NCBI RefSeq assembly: GCF_001687105.1
Contig: NZ_CP014599.1
Location: 216,528-280,527, forward strand
DNA length: 64,000 bases
Source: Salipiger sp. CCB-MM3
Lineage (GTDB): Bacteria > Pseudomonadota > Alphaproteobacteria > Rhodobacterales > Rhodobacteraceae
Reading direction: 5' to 3'
Below the pieces are notes generated by a model. It was not told where the DNA came from and searched no databases. It was given only the letters and a program-made list of their open reading frames with translations. Positions 16,513 through 24,856 of this stretch are shown one piece after another (the first letter of the stretch is position 1; each line of letters begins with the position of its first letter). The position numbers and the translations under genes are program-made.

Positions 16513-17814
16513 ATGAGCATGATCGACGTTTTCATCGGCTTTACCGTGATGATGGGCCTGCTGCTGGCCAGCCTTCCGGTGGCCACGGTGATGGTGGCCA
16601 TGGGGGTGCTGGGGGGCATGATCCTCTACGGGCCAGTGCTGCTCAAAAGTATGGGGCCGGTGCTTTGGGGCACCTCGAACGAAGCGGTGTTGACCGCCAT
16701 TCCACTGTTCATACTTCTGGGCGAGCTATTGCTGCGCTCGGGGCTGGCGGACCGCATGTATGGCGCTCTGGCGCTCTGGCTGGGACGGCTGCCCGGTGGG
16801 CTTTTGCACACCAACATCGGCTGCTGCTCGCTCTTTGCCGCCACCTCCGGCTCGTCGGTGGCCACCGCCGCGACGGTCGGCACCGTCGCGCTGCCCGCCC
16901 TGACCGAGCGCAGCTACAGCCCCTCGCGCTCGCTTGGCTCGCTGGCTGCGGGCGGCACGCTGGGCATTCTCATTCCGCCTTCGGTGAACCTGCTGGTCTA
17001 TGGCTCGCTCGCCAGTGTTTCGGTGGGCCAGCTGTTCATCGCAGGGGTGGTTCCGGGCATTCTGCTGACGCTGCTGTTCATGGTGTTCATCGCGGTGCAG
17101 GACATCCTGTCAGAGGGCGGTGCCCAGCATGACACCCATGTCCCGCTGCAGGTGAAGCTGCGCGCGCTGAAGCATCTTCTGCCCGCCGCCGTCGTTTTTC
17201 TGATCGTCATGGGCTCGATCTATCTCGGCATCGCCACGCCCACCGAAAGCGCAGCACTGGCGGTGGTGGTCGCGCTTGGGTTCGTTTGGGCCGAGGGCAA
17301 GCTGAGCCTTGCCTTCCTCGATCTTTGCTTCCGCAAGACCGCCAAGACCACCGGGATGATCCTGCTGATCATCGTCGCGGCCTTCACGCTCAACGTCACT
17401 CTGGCGCTTGGCGGGATCACAGGGGTGATGTCGCGCTGGGTCGAGGGGCTGGGGCTGACACCGGTCGAGCTTTTGTTCGCACTCATGGTCTTCTACCTGA
17501 TCATGGGCATGTTCATGGACGTGCTGTCGATGCAGGTGCTGACCATCCCGATAGTGGTGCCGATCATCACAGCCGCGGGGATCGACCCGATCTGGTTCGG
17601 TATCTTCGTCGTGCTGATGTGTGAGCTTGGGATGATCACCCCGCCGGTCGGCATGAACCTCTACGTGGTGCAGGGCGTGCGCGGGGATGGCGGCCCGTTC
17701 ATGGATGTCGTGGCTGGGGCGGTGCCCTATGCAGTGCTGATGCTGGCCTTCACCGCCGCGCTGATCTTCTGGCCCGGCATCGCGACGTGGCTGCCGGAGG
17801 CGATTGGCCGATGA
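16513..17814 (+). CDS. TRAP transporter large permease, DctM type
   Basis: This 433-residue inner-membrane protein has about 12 membrane segments and DctM signatures such as SGSSVATAATVGTVALP and the ITPPVGMNLYVVQG loop near the C-terminus. It is the ion-coupled channel of the TRAP system. I chose the ATG at 16513 (GGAGCG upstream, one base after the DctQ stop); the frame upstream lies inside DctQ. Its stop overlaps the second amidase gene. Confidence 0.93.
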   Translation: MSMIDVFIGFTVMMGLLLASLPVATVMVAMGVLGGMILYGPVLLKSMGPVLWGTSNEAVLTAIPLFILLGELLLRSGLADRMYGALALWLGRLPGGLLHTNIGCCSLFAATSGSSVATAATVGTVALPALTERSYSPSRSLGSLAAGGTLGILIPPSVNLLVYGSLASVSVGQLFIAGVVPGILLTLLFMVFIAVQDILSEGGAQHDTHVPLQVKLRALKHLLPAAVVFLIVMGSIYLGIATPTESAALAVVVALGFVWAEGKLSLAFLDLCFRKTAKTTGMILLIIVAAFTLNVTLALGGITGVMSRWVEGLGLTPVELLFALMVFYLIMGMFMDVLSMQVLTIPIVVPIITAAGIDPIWFGIFVVLMCELGMITPPVGMNLYVVQGVRGDGGPFMDVVAGAVPYAVLMLAFTAALIFWPGIATWLPEAIGR

Positions 17815-19139
17815 CCCCTCTCGACGACGCAACCACCCTTGTCGCCGGCTATCGGGCCGGCACCCATGACCCGCTGCGGGTGGCCGAGCAGCACCTCGCG
17901 CGCATCGCCCGGCTCGATCAGGAACTGAACGCCTATTCGGCGCAGGCAGGCGATGTGCTGGAGGAGGCGCGCGCCTCGCGGGACCGCTGGGCCGAGGGCA
18001 GGCCAAAGGGGCCGCTCGACGGGGTGCCGGTGATCATCAAGGACAATCTCGTCTCTGCCGGTCTGCCCGCAGCATGGGGCAACGCGGAACTCGCCCGCCG
18101 GGTGCCGGAGCATGATGAACTGCCGGTGGCGGCGGTGCGGCAGGCGGGGGCGATCATTCTCGGCAAGGGCAATACGCCCGAGTTCGCGGTGGAAGGCTAC
18201 ACCGGCAACGCGACGTTCGGCACCACCGGCAATCCCTATGCGCCGAACCTTACGCCCGGCGGCTCGTCGGGAGGGGTGGTCGCTGCGGTGGCCGCGGGCA
18301 TGGCGGTTGCCGGGCTTGGAACCGATGGTGGCGGCTCGATCCGGCGCCCGGCAGGCTACACCGGGCTGTGGGGGCTGAAACCCGGCATCGGTGCGGTGCC
18401 GCGCGGGCAAGGGCTGGCGCAGGTGCTGCTCGATTTCGAGACGGTCGGCCCGCTCACCCGCTCGGCGCGCGATCTCGCGCTCTTTCATGGGGTGCTGTCT
18501 TGCTGTGTCCGTGGTCATCGCGCGGCCGCGCAGAGCCGCCCGCTGCGCGTCCTTGCGGTGGCGCGCATCGGCGAGGCCCCCTGCGATCCGGGCATCCTCG
18601 AGCGTTTCGGGGTGAGCGTAGGGCGGTTGGAGGCGCTTGGGCATGAGGTGACCCATGGCGCGCTGCCGCTCGATCTTGGGCCGCTCAACGAGGTCTGGGC
18701 ACGGATGGCCGAGATCGGGCTTGCGCATCTCGGTTCTCGGGATCCCGAGGTTCTGGCGGCGGCGGCCCCCAAATATCGCGAGATGGCTGCGCGCGGGGCA
18801 GGCGGCTCGGCGGTGGAGCTTTACGAGGCGCTCAGCCGCGTCTTCGCGCTGCGCGAGGCGGTGCGCGGCCTCTGGGGCTATGACGTGATCCTCATGCCCA
18901 CCGCCGCCGCGCCGCCATGGCCCGCCACCGAGGCCTTCCCGCCGCAGATCGCGGGCCAGCCCGCCGGACCGCGGGGCCATGCGGTCTATACCGGCTGGGT
19001 CAATGCCAGCGGTTTGCCCGCGCTCGCCTTCCCCGCGGGCCTGTCCCAAGGCTTGCCGGTCGGCATGCAGCTGATTGCGGACCAAGGCGGCGAGGGATTG
19101 CTGCTGGCGCTCGCCGCATCGCTCGAAGCCGCCGCGTAA
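17811..19139 (+). CDS. Amidase, amidase-signature family (copy 2)
   Basis: This 442-residue hydrolase has the same triad positions as copy 1: Lys77 (VIIKDN), Ser152 (GGSSGG) and Ser176 (DGGGSIRRP). Overall it differs enough from copy 1 to suggest a different substrate or step. The ATG at 17811 overlaps the DctM stop (ATGA). It ends the rightward operon and converges with the PEP synthase gene, 22 bases away, with no clear terminator between them. Confidence 0.9.
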   Translation: MTPLDDATTLVAGYRAGTHDPLRVAEQHLARIARLDQELNAYSAQAGDVLEEARASRDRWAEGRPKGPLDGVPVIIKDNLVSAGLPAAWGNAELARRVPEHDELPVAAVRQAGAIILGKGNTPEFAVEGYTGNATFGTTGNPYAPNLTPGGSSGGVVAAVAAGMAVAGLGTDGGGSIRRPAGYTGLWGLKPGIGAVPRGQGLAQVLLDFETVGPLTRSARDLALFHGVLSCCVRGHRAAAQSRPLRVLAVARIGEAPCDPGILERFGVSVGRLEALGHEVTHGALPLDLGPLNEVWARMAEIGLAHLGSRDPEVLAAAAPKYREMAARGAGGSAVELYEALSRVFALREAVRGLWGYDVILMPTAAAPPWPATEAFPPQIAGQPAGPRGHAVYTGWVNASGLPALAFPAGLSQGLPVGMQLIADQGGEGLLLALAASLEAAA

Positions 19140-19161
19140 GAATGGACGCCGGGGGCTGACG

Positions 19162-21561
19162 TCAGTCTCCGGTCTCTGCCTCGGCCACATGGCGCTTCAC
19201 CGCAAGGAAGCTGTCGGGGGTGACCGAGATGCTATCAATGCCCGCGCGGACCAAAAGCTTGGCGAATTCCGGATGGTTGCTCGGTGCCTGTCCGCAGAGC
19301 CCGATCTTGCGCCCTGCTTTGCGGGCCTTGGCGATCACCGTCTCGATCATCCACAGCACCGCCGGATCGCTCTCAGAAAACAGGCTCGCCAGCGCCTCGG
19401 AGTCCCGGTCGATCCCGAGCGTCAGTTGCGTCAGGTCGTTCGACCCGATGGAGAACCCGTCGAACCGCTCGGCAAAGGCCTCGGCCTCGATCACATTCGA
19501 GGGGATCTCGCACATCACATAGACCTCGAGCCCGTCCTTGCCGCGCCGCAACCCATTCTCGGCCATGACCTCGAGCACGCGGTCCGCCTCGCCCACGGTG
19601 CGGCAGAAGGGGATCATCACCACCGCGTTGCGAAAGCCGATGGTCTCGCGCAGGCGGCGGATGGCGCGGCACTCCAGCGCGAAACCGTCGCGGTAAGCGT
19701 CGGAATAATAGCGCGAGGCCCCGCGGAAGCCGATCATCGGGTTCTCTTCCTGCGGCTCGAAGGTCGCGCCCCCCAGCAGCCCGGCGTATTCGTTTGTCTT
19801 GAAATCGCTCATCCGGATGAGCGCCGGGTGCGGATACCACGTGGCGGCGATACGCGAGAGGCCGCGCGCCAGCGTCTCGACGAAATATTCAGTGCGGTCG
19901 GCATAGCCGCGGGTGAGCCTGTCGATGGCGTCACGATCCGGGCCTTCGGGCAGGCTGTCGTAGCGGGTCAGCGCCAGCGGGTGCACTTTGACCTCGTTGG
20001 AAATCACAAACTCCATCCGCGCCAGCCCCACACCATCCGCAGGCAGCCGCCACCAGCGCGTCGCCGCCGCCGGGTTGGCCATATTGAGCATCACTTTGGT
20101 GCGGGTCTGCGGGATCTCGTCGAGCCGCGTTTCCTCGATCTCGAAACCGGCCTCGCCCGCGTAGATCACCCCCTCGTCGCCGCCCGCACAGGAGACGGTG
20201 ATTGCCTGCCCGTCGTGCAGCAAATGCGTCGCCTGCCCGGTTCCGACGATGGCGGGCACCCCAAGCTCGCGGCTGATGATCGCCGCATGCGAGGTGCGTC
20301 CGCCGTGATCGGTGACAATGGCTGCGGCGCGCTTCATGATCGGCACCCAGTCGGGATCGGTGGTGGAGGTGACCAGCACCGCGCCATCGCGGAACCGGTC
20401 GATCTCTGCGGCGCTCTCGATCAGGCAGACCTCGCCCGTCGCCACGGCGCTGCCGACGCTAAGCCCCCTCAGCAGCGCTGCGCCGGTCTCTCCGAGCCTG
20501 TAGCTGCGGAAGGCATGGCTCTCGGTCCGCGACTGCACCGTCTCGGGCCGCGCCTGCACGATGAAAAGCGGGCCCCCCAGACCGTCGCGCGCCCACTCCA
20601 TGTCCATCGGCTGGCCGTAGTGGCGTTCGATCTTCACTGCGATGCGTGCCAATTCGAGGATCTCGGCGTCCGACAGAACGAAGTTCTCGCGCTCGGCCTT
20701 GGCGGTCGGCACGGTGCGCGTCGGGGCCGCTGGGTCCGGGCCATAGATCATCTTGATCTCTTTGGTGCCCAAGCCTTTGTGCAGCACCGGCACGCAGCCC
20801 TCATGATCGAGAAACGGCTTGTAGACCTGATATTCGTCCGGGCTCACCGCGCCCTGCACCACCGTCTCGCCCAGCCCCCAAGCGGCGTTGATCAGCACCA
20901 GCTTGTCAAAGCCGCTTTCGGTGTCGAGCGAGAACATCACCCCCGACCCGCCCTCGTCCGACCGCACCATCAGTTGCACCCCGACGGAGAGCGCGACGCC
21001 CAGATCGTCAAAGCCTTTGAGCCGCCGGTAGGTAATGGCGCGGTCGGTGAAGAGCGAGGCATAGCAGCGGCGGCAGGCAGCCAGCAGCGCGGCTTCGCCG
21101 CGGATATTGAGAAAAGTCTCCTGCTGGCCGGCAAAACTGGCGTCGGGCAGATCCTCGGCGGTGGCCGAAGAGCGCACGGCCACTGCTGGATCGCTCACGC
21201 CGGCACGGTCCGCAAGCGCACGATAGGCGGCGCGGATCGCGGTTTCGATGTCTTCGGGCCATGTCCCGGCGTTCACCTCGGCGCGAATGCGGCGCCCGGC
21301 GTCGCTCAGCGAAATCCGCCCTTCGGCAAGTTGGCCAAGCTGATCGGACAGCACAGTACCAAGGCCGTTGGCGTCGATATACGCGCGAAAGGCGGCGGCG
21401 GTGGTCGCGAACCCGGGCGGCACGCGGATACCTTCAGCCCCGAGCCGCGCCACCATCTCGCCGAGCGACGCGTTCTTGCCGCCCACCTCCGGCACATCCT
21501 CCCTCGCCAGATCTTCGAACCATTTCAGCATGACCGGCGCGTCGCGCGCATCAGGTCCCAT
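19162..21561 (-). CDS. ppsA: Phosphoenolpyruvate synthase/PEP-utilising dikinase
   Basis: This 799-residue cytoplasmic enzyme converts pyruvate and ATP to PEP, AMP and phosphate. Domains in order are an N-terminal ATP-grasp (PPDK_N) domain to about 330, the phosphohistidine domain with TDHGGRTSHAAI (His near residue 424) and the C-terminal PEP/pyruvate barrel with GFSIGSNDLTQ and CGQAPSNHPEF. The length matches PEP synthase better than pyruvate phosphate dikinase. I chose the ATG at 21561 (GGAGG upstream); the frame extends 81 codons further without coding features. An FNR-like box lies 56 bases upstream. Confidence 0.9.
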   Translation of the reverse strand: MGPDARDAPVMLKWFEDLAREDVPEVGGKNASLGEMVARLGAEGIRVPPGFATTAAAFRAYIDANGLGTVLSDQLGQLAEGRISLSDAGRRIRAEVNAGTWPEDIETAIRAAYRALADRAGVSDPAVAVRSSATAEDLPDASFAGQQETFLNIRGEAALLAACRRCYASLFTDRAITYRRLKGFDDLGVALSVGVQLMVRSDEGGSGVMFSLDTESGFDKLVLINAAWGLGETVVQGAVSPDEYQVYKPFLDHEGCVPVLHKGLGTKEIKMIYGPDPAAPTRTVPTAKAERENFVLSDAEILELARIAVKIERHYGQPMDMEWARDGLGGPLFIVQARPETVQSRTESHAFRSYRLGETGAALLRGLSVGSAVATGEVCLIESAAEIDRFRDGAVLVTSTTDPDWVPIMKRAAAIVTDHGGRTSHAAIISRELGVPAIVGTGQATHLLHDGQAITVSCAGGDEGVIYAGEAGFEIEETRLDEIPQTRTKVMLNMANPAAATRWWRLPADGVGLARMEFVISNEVKVHPLALTRYDSLPEGPDRDAIDRLTRGYADRTEYFVETLARGLSRIAATWYPHPALIRMSDFKTNEYAGLLGGATFEPQEENPMIGFRGASRYYSDAYRDGFALECRAIRRLRETIGFRNAVVMIPFCRTVGEADRVLEVMAENGLRRGKDGLEVYVMCEIPSNVIEAEAFAERFDGFSIGSNDLTQLTLGIDRDSEALASLFSESDPAVLWMIETVIAKARKAGRKIGLCGQAPSNHPEFAKLLVRAGIDSISVTPDSFLAVKRHVAEAETGD

Positions 21562-21896
21562 CGCTCCATCCTCCCTCAGGTCGAGGTCAGGATAGCCGGA
21601 GGCTGCGCGCGTGACCTTGATTGCGCTCAATCTCTGTTGCCGCCGTCGGGCGCGGCGGCCGGGGCGGCGACTTTGGCCTATAGCGCCATAACCTCTGCGC
21701 GCTGACGAAACGGTGTTTCGGTGATCCGCCGGAGGCCCGAACCGATCGGCAAAGAACCACCTGCGGATCGGGCGGATCGCGAATTGGCGGGACTCCGCCT
21801 TCACTTATGGGTTTGCTCGCCTAGATGTCAGAGTCTCGATAATTTGATTTAGATGGCCATGCCGAACTCCAATGCACTGTCGAAGGGAGCGAGAAA
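21562..21896. other. Divergent promoter region of ppsA and the PAP2-like gene
   Basis: This 335-base gap carries no gene. An FNR-like box is at 21617-21630. The rest shows no repeat or hairpin that I can support. Confidence 0.5.
21617..21630. promoter_or_regulatory. FNR/FnrL-like box TTGAT-N4-CTCAA
   Basis: The site reads TTGATTGCGCTCAA, one base off the FNR consensus TTGAT-N4-ATCAA. It lies 56 bases before the ppsA start, a position suited to activation under low oxygen. The regulator is not in the window; the assignment rests on the match alone. Confidence 0.5.
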
Positions 21897-22913
21897 ATGA
21901 TCCCTTCTCTCGCCTTCTTCACCTTCTGCATCGGCTACGCGCTGGTCTCTTTTCTGGTGGCCGTCCTGTTTCGCGATGGGGTTCTCGCGGATGTGCTCGG
22001 CACGCTGACCTCGGAGCCGGACGTCTCGCTCTGGTATGTGGCGGTCATTGCGGTGCTGGTCTCGGTCTGGGCCTTTTATGCCGAGACGCGGCGGGGTGTC
22101 GCAAAAGGTAGAGCCGCCGCCAATGTCGCCATGGTCTACGCCGCGGTGCTGGCGTTGCATTTCGGCTTTACGCTGTTCAAGACCACGATGCCGCAGATCG
22201 TGCCCTATTACGCCGATCCCTATCTGGCGCGGTTCGATGCATGGCTGCATGGGCAGGCGGACCCTTGGGCAGTGATCAACCGGCTGTTCGGCCCCGACAC
22301 CATGCTGAGCCTCAGCCCGCTCTATCACGGGCCGTGGCTGATCGCGGCGCTGCTGTTTCCGGTCGTGCTTGTGACCTGCGACGAAGATCAGGCCCGCGTG
22401 AAGCGCTATCTGGCGCTCTATTGTGCAAGCTGGATCGTCATCGGCAACATGCTGGCGCTGGGGGGAATGTCGGTGGGGCCGGTCTTTTACGACCGCCTCT
22501 ATGACGGCAATCGCTTTGCGTTGCTGACCCTGACGCAGCGATATGCGGGGCTCGACGGCACCACCATGGGTGCCCTTCAGGAGTACCTATGGGAGATGTA
22601 TGCCGCGGGGCGCGAAAGCTTTGGCACGGGGATTTCCGCCTTTGCCTCGGTGCATGTGTCGGTGGCCACGGTCGTCGCGCTCTATTGCGGCGAGCGCTCT
22701 GCCCTGCTCGCCTTCCCGGCGGCGCTGTTTTGCGCCGCGATCCTGCTGCTGTCGATCTGGAGCGGCTATCACTACGCCGTGGATGGCTATTTCTCGATCG
22801 GCGTCATGGCGATGCTGTGGATTTACCTGCGCAAACGCGCGGCGCCTCAGGACATGGCGGCGCGGCTTGCGGCGCAGCCCGTCGCAAGGCCGATCCGGGT
22901 GCGCCGGGACTGA
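21897..22913 (+). CDS. PAP2-like (Aur1-type) integral membrane protein
   Basis: This 338-residue inner-membrane protein has about eight hydrophobic segments. Near the C-terminus it has GTGISAFASVHVSVA and SGYHYAVDGY, which resemble the two histidine motifs of PAP2_3/Aur1-type lipid phosphatases and phosphotransferases (GxxxxPSxH and HYxxDxxxG). It may act on lipid phosphates or on a lipid headgroup. The weak serine context in the first motif makes the activity uncertain. It stands alone between divergent and convergent neighbours. Confidence 0.7.
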   Translation: MIPSLAFFTFCIGYALVSFLVAVLFRDGVLADVLGTLTSEPDVSLWYVAVIAVLVSVWAFYAETRRGVAKGRAAANVAMVYAAVLALHFGFTLFKTTMPQIVPYYADPYLARFDAWLHGQADPWAVINRLFGPDTMLSLSPLYHGPWLIAALLFPVVLVTCDEDQARVKRYLALYCASWIVIGNMLALGGMSVGPVFYDRLYDGNRFALLTLTQRYAGLDGTTMGALQEYLWEMYAAGRESFGTGISAFASVHVSVATVVALYCGERSALLAFPAALFCAAILLLSIWSGYHYAVDGYFSIGVMAMLWIYLRKRAAPQDMAARLAAQPVARPIRVRRD

Positions 22914-22965
22914 GCCCGGGCGTTTTCCCGATCCATAAGCAGCCTTGCGCCGGTACGGGCGCGGC

Positions 22966-23895
22966 TCAGAACCCCACAGCGTCCGCGCCTTTGGTGTCGA
23001 GGATTTCGCGGGCTTCGTCGGGGCTGGCAAGCTCCAGCCCGAGCCCTTCGATGATCTGCCGCGCCTTGGCGACCTGCTCGGCATTGCTGCGCGCGAGCTG
23101 TCCCGGACCGGCCCAGAGTGAATCCTCGAGACCCACGCGCACATGCCCGCCCATGGCCGCGGACATCGCGGCGATCGGCAGCTGGTTCTTGCCCGCGCCC
23201 AGCACCGACCAGCGGTACTGATCGCCGAACAGCCGGTCGGCGGTGCGCTTCATGTGCATGACGTCGTCGGGATGCGCGCCGATGCCGCCCATCAGGCCAA
23301 ACACCGTCTGGATGAACAGCGGTGCCTTCACCAGCCCCTGATCGAGGAAATACTTGAGGTTGTAGAGATGGGCGGTGTCATAGCACTCGAACTCGAAGCG
23401 GGTGCCGAGCGCGCCGAGCGTGGTCAGGATGTGCTCGATCTGCCCGAAGCTGTTGTTGAAGATGATGTTCTTATTGCCGACATAGTCGCGCTCCCACTGG
23501 TGTTCGAGGTTGGGAAAGCGCTGCAGCATCGGGAAGAGGCCGAAGTTCATCGAGCCCATGTTGAGCGAGGCGATCTCGGGCCGATGCGTCGCGGCGGGGC
23601 GCACGCGCTCCTCGATGCTCATGGTCGGCGCGCCGCCGGTGGTGATGTTCACCACCACGTTCGAGGCCTGTTTGATCACCTTCAGGAACGGGCTGAACGC
23701 CTCGGGGGTCTGGTCCGGGCGGCCGTCTTCGGGATCGCGGGCGTGCAGATGCACCACTGCCGCACCAGCCTCGGCGGCACCGATGGCGGCATCGGCGATC
23801 TCGGAGGCGCTCACCGGCAGATATTCCGACATCGAGGGGGTATGGATCGCGCCGGTCACGGCGCAGGTGATGATCACCTTGCGGGATTTTGCCAT
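22966..23895 (-). CDS. BKACE (beta-keto acid cleavage enzyme) family protein
   Basis: This 309-residue enzyme belongs to the BKACE/DUF849 family, which condenses a beta-keto acid with acetyl-CoA and cleaves it to acetoacetate or a related product plus a new CoA ester. Family marks are AVVHLHARDPEDGRP near residue 50, with metal-binding histidines, SLNMGSMNFG near 110 and the initial ITCAVTGAIHTP. It lies 15 bases downstream of the dehydrogenase gene. The dehydrogenase could make the keto acid that this enzyme cleaves, as in carnitine degradation; the substrate here is unknown. Confidence 0.9.
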   Translation of the reverse strand: MAKSRKVIITCAVTGAIHTPSMSEYLPVSASEIADAAIGAAEAGAAVVHLHARDPEDGRPDQTPEAFSPFLKVIKQASNVVVNITTGGAPTMSIEERVRPAATHRPEIASLNMGSMNFGLFPMLQRFPNLEHQWERDYVGNKNIIFNNSFGQIEHILTTLGALGTRFEFECYDTAHLYNLKYFLDQGLVKAPLFIQTVFGLMGGIGAHPDDVMHMKRTADRLFGDQYRWSVLGAGKNQLPIAAMSAAMGGHVRVGLEDSLWAGPGQLARSNAEQVAKARQIIEGLGLELASPDEAREILDTKGADAVGF

Positions 23896-23910
23896 TGGGG
23901 TCTCCTTGGA

Positions 23911-24843
23911 TCAGTTTTGCTCGGCGGCGAGGTGGCGGCGCAGCGCGGCGAGGCGCGTGTCGCGGCGGTCCTGCCGTTCGCGGATTTTCTCGGGACTGCG
24001 GTCCTGCGGCCAGCTTGCGGCGATCTTTTCGGCCTGCGCGACCGAGAACACCTCGGGGCCTGCAGGCTCGGCGGCCAGTCTTGCATAAAAGCCGCCGTAG
24101 CGCGCCGCGTAATCGGTGATGCCGCCGGGGGCGTTGAGGTCGATGGTCTCGATCGGGCCGATCAACGTCCAGCGCAGGCCAAGCCCGTGTTTGATGGTGG
24201 CGTCCAGCCCCTCGACCGACACCGTGCCCTCGCCGATCAGCCGCAGCGCCTCTCCCAGAAGCGCGCCCTGCAGGCGGTTGAGCACGAACCCGTCGCGCTC
24301 GCGGGCCATCGTCACCGGCACCTGACCGATGGCGCTGTAGATCGCCTCGGCCGTCTCCATCGCGGCGGCATCGGTCCAGGGCGCGGGGCAAAGCTCGACC
24401 ACCGGCACCAGATGCGGCGGGTTTACCGGGTGGCCGACGAGGCAGCGCGCGCGGTGGGTGAGCGTCTCGGTGAACCGCGAGGCGACGATGGCCGAGGTCG
24501 AGGAGGCGATCACCGCATCATCCGGGGTCGCGGCGTCGAGCCGGGCGAAAAGCTCTGTCTTCACCTCGATCTTCTCGGGGCCGTTCTCTTGCACGAAGGC
24601 GACATCCGCCACCGCCTCTTCCAGCGTCGGGCAGGTGCGGATGCGGGCCAGCGTGCCGGGCTTGTCGTCGAGCAGCTTCTCGGTGATCAGCGTGTCGCAG
24701 AGCGCCTCGATATCGGAGGGGAAGCGTTCGAGCACGCCGGGGTCGGCGTCCCAGACCTGCACCTCATATCCAGCGCGGGCGAAGAGCGCGCTCCACGAGC
24801 GGCCGATCAGCCCGGCCCCGATGATGGCAACCTTTTGGGTCAT
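23911..24843 (-). CDS. 3-hydroxyacyl-CoA dehydrogenase-family oxidoreductase (L-gulonate/carnitine dehydrogenase-like)
   Basis: This 310-residue cytoplasmic enzyme has an N-terminal NAD-binding motif, AIIGAGLIGRSW, and the 3HCDH features SSTSAIVASRF, CLVGHPVNPPHLVP and the catalytic-region histidine of that segment. Size and motifs resemble CRYL1/L-gulonate 3-dehydrogenase and L-carnitine dehydrogenase, which oxidise a 3-hydroxy acid to a 3-keto acid. I chose the ATG at 24843 (AAGGA upstream). It sits between the importer genes and BKACE, consistent with a two-step import, oxidise, cleave module. Confidence 0.88.
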   Translation of the reverse strand: MTQKVAIIGAGLIGRSWSALFARAGYEVQVWDADPGVLERFPSDIEALCDTLITEKLLDDKPGTLARIRTCPTLEEAVADVAFVQENGPEKIEVKTELFARLDAATPDDAVIASSTSAIVASRFTETLTHRARCLVGHPVNPPHLVPVVELCPAPWTDAAAMETAEAIYSAIGQVPVTMARERDGFVLNRLQGALLGEALRLIGEGTVSVEGLDATIKHGLGLRWTLIGPIETIDLNAPGGITDYAARYGGFYARLAAEPAGPEVFSVAQAEKIAASWPQDRSPEKIRERQDRRDTRLAALRRHLAAEQN

Positions 24844-24856
24844 GGAAGGTCCTTTC

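Noticed and set aside
19075..21705. Plus-strand frame of 876 codons opposite ppsA
   Set aside because: ppsA has intact ATP-grasp, phosphohistidine and barrel motifs on the other strand; this frame has none.
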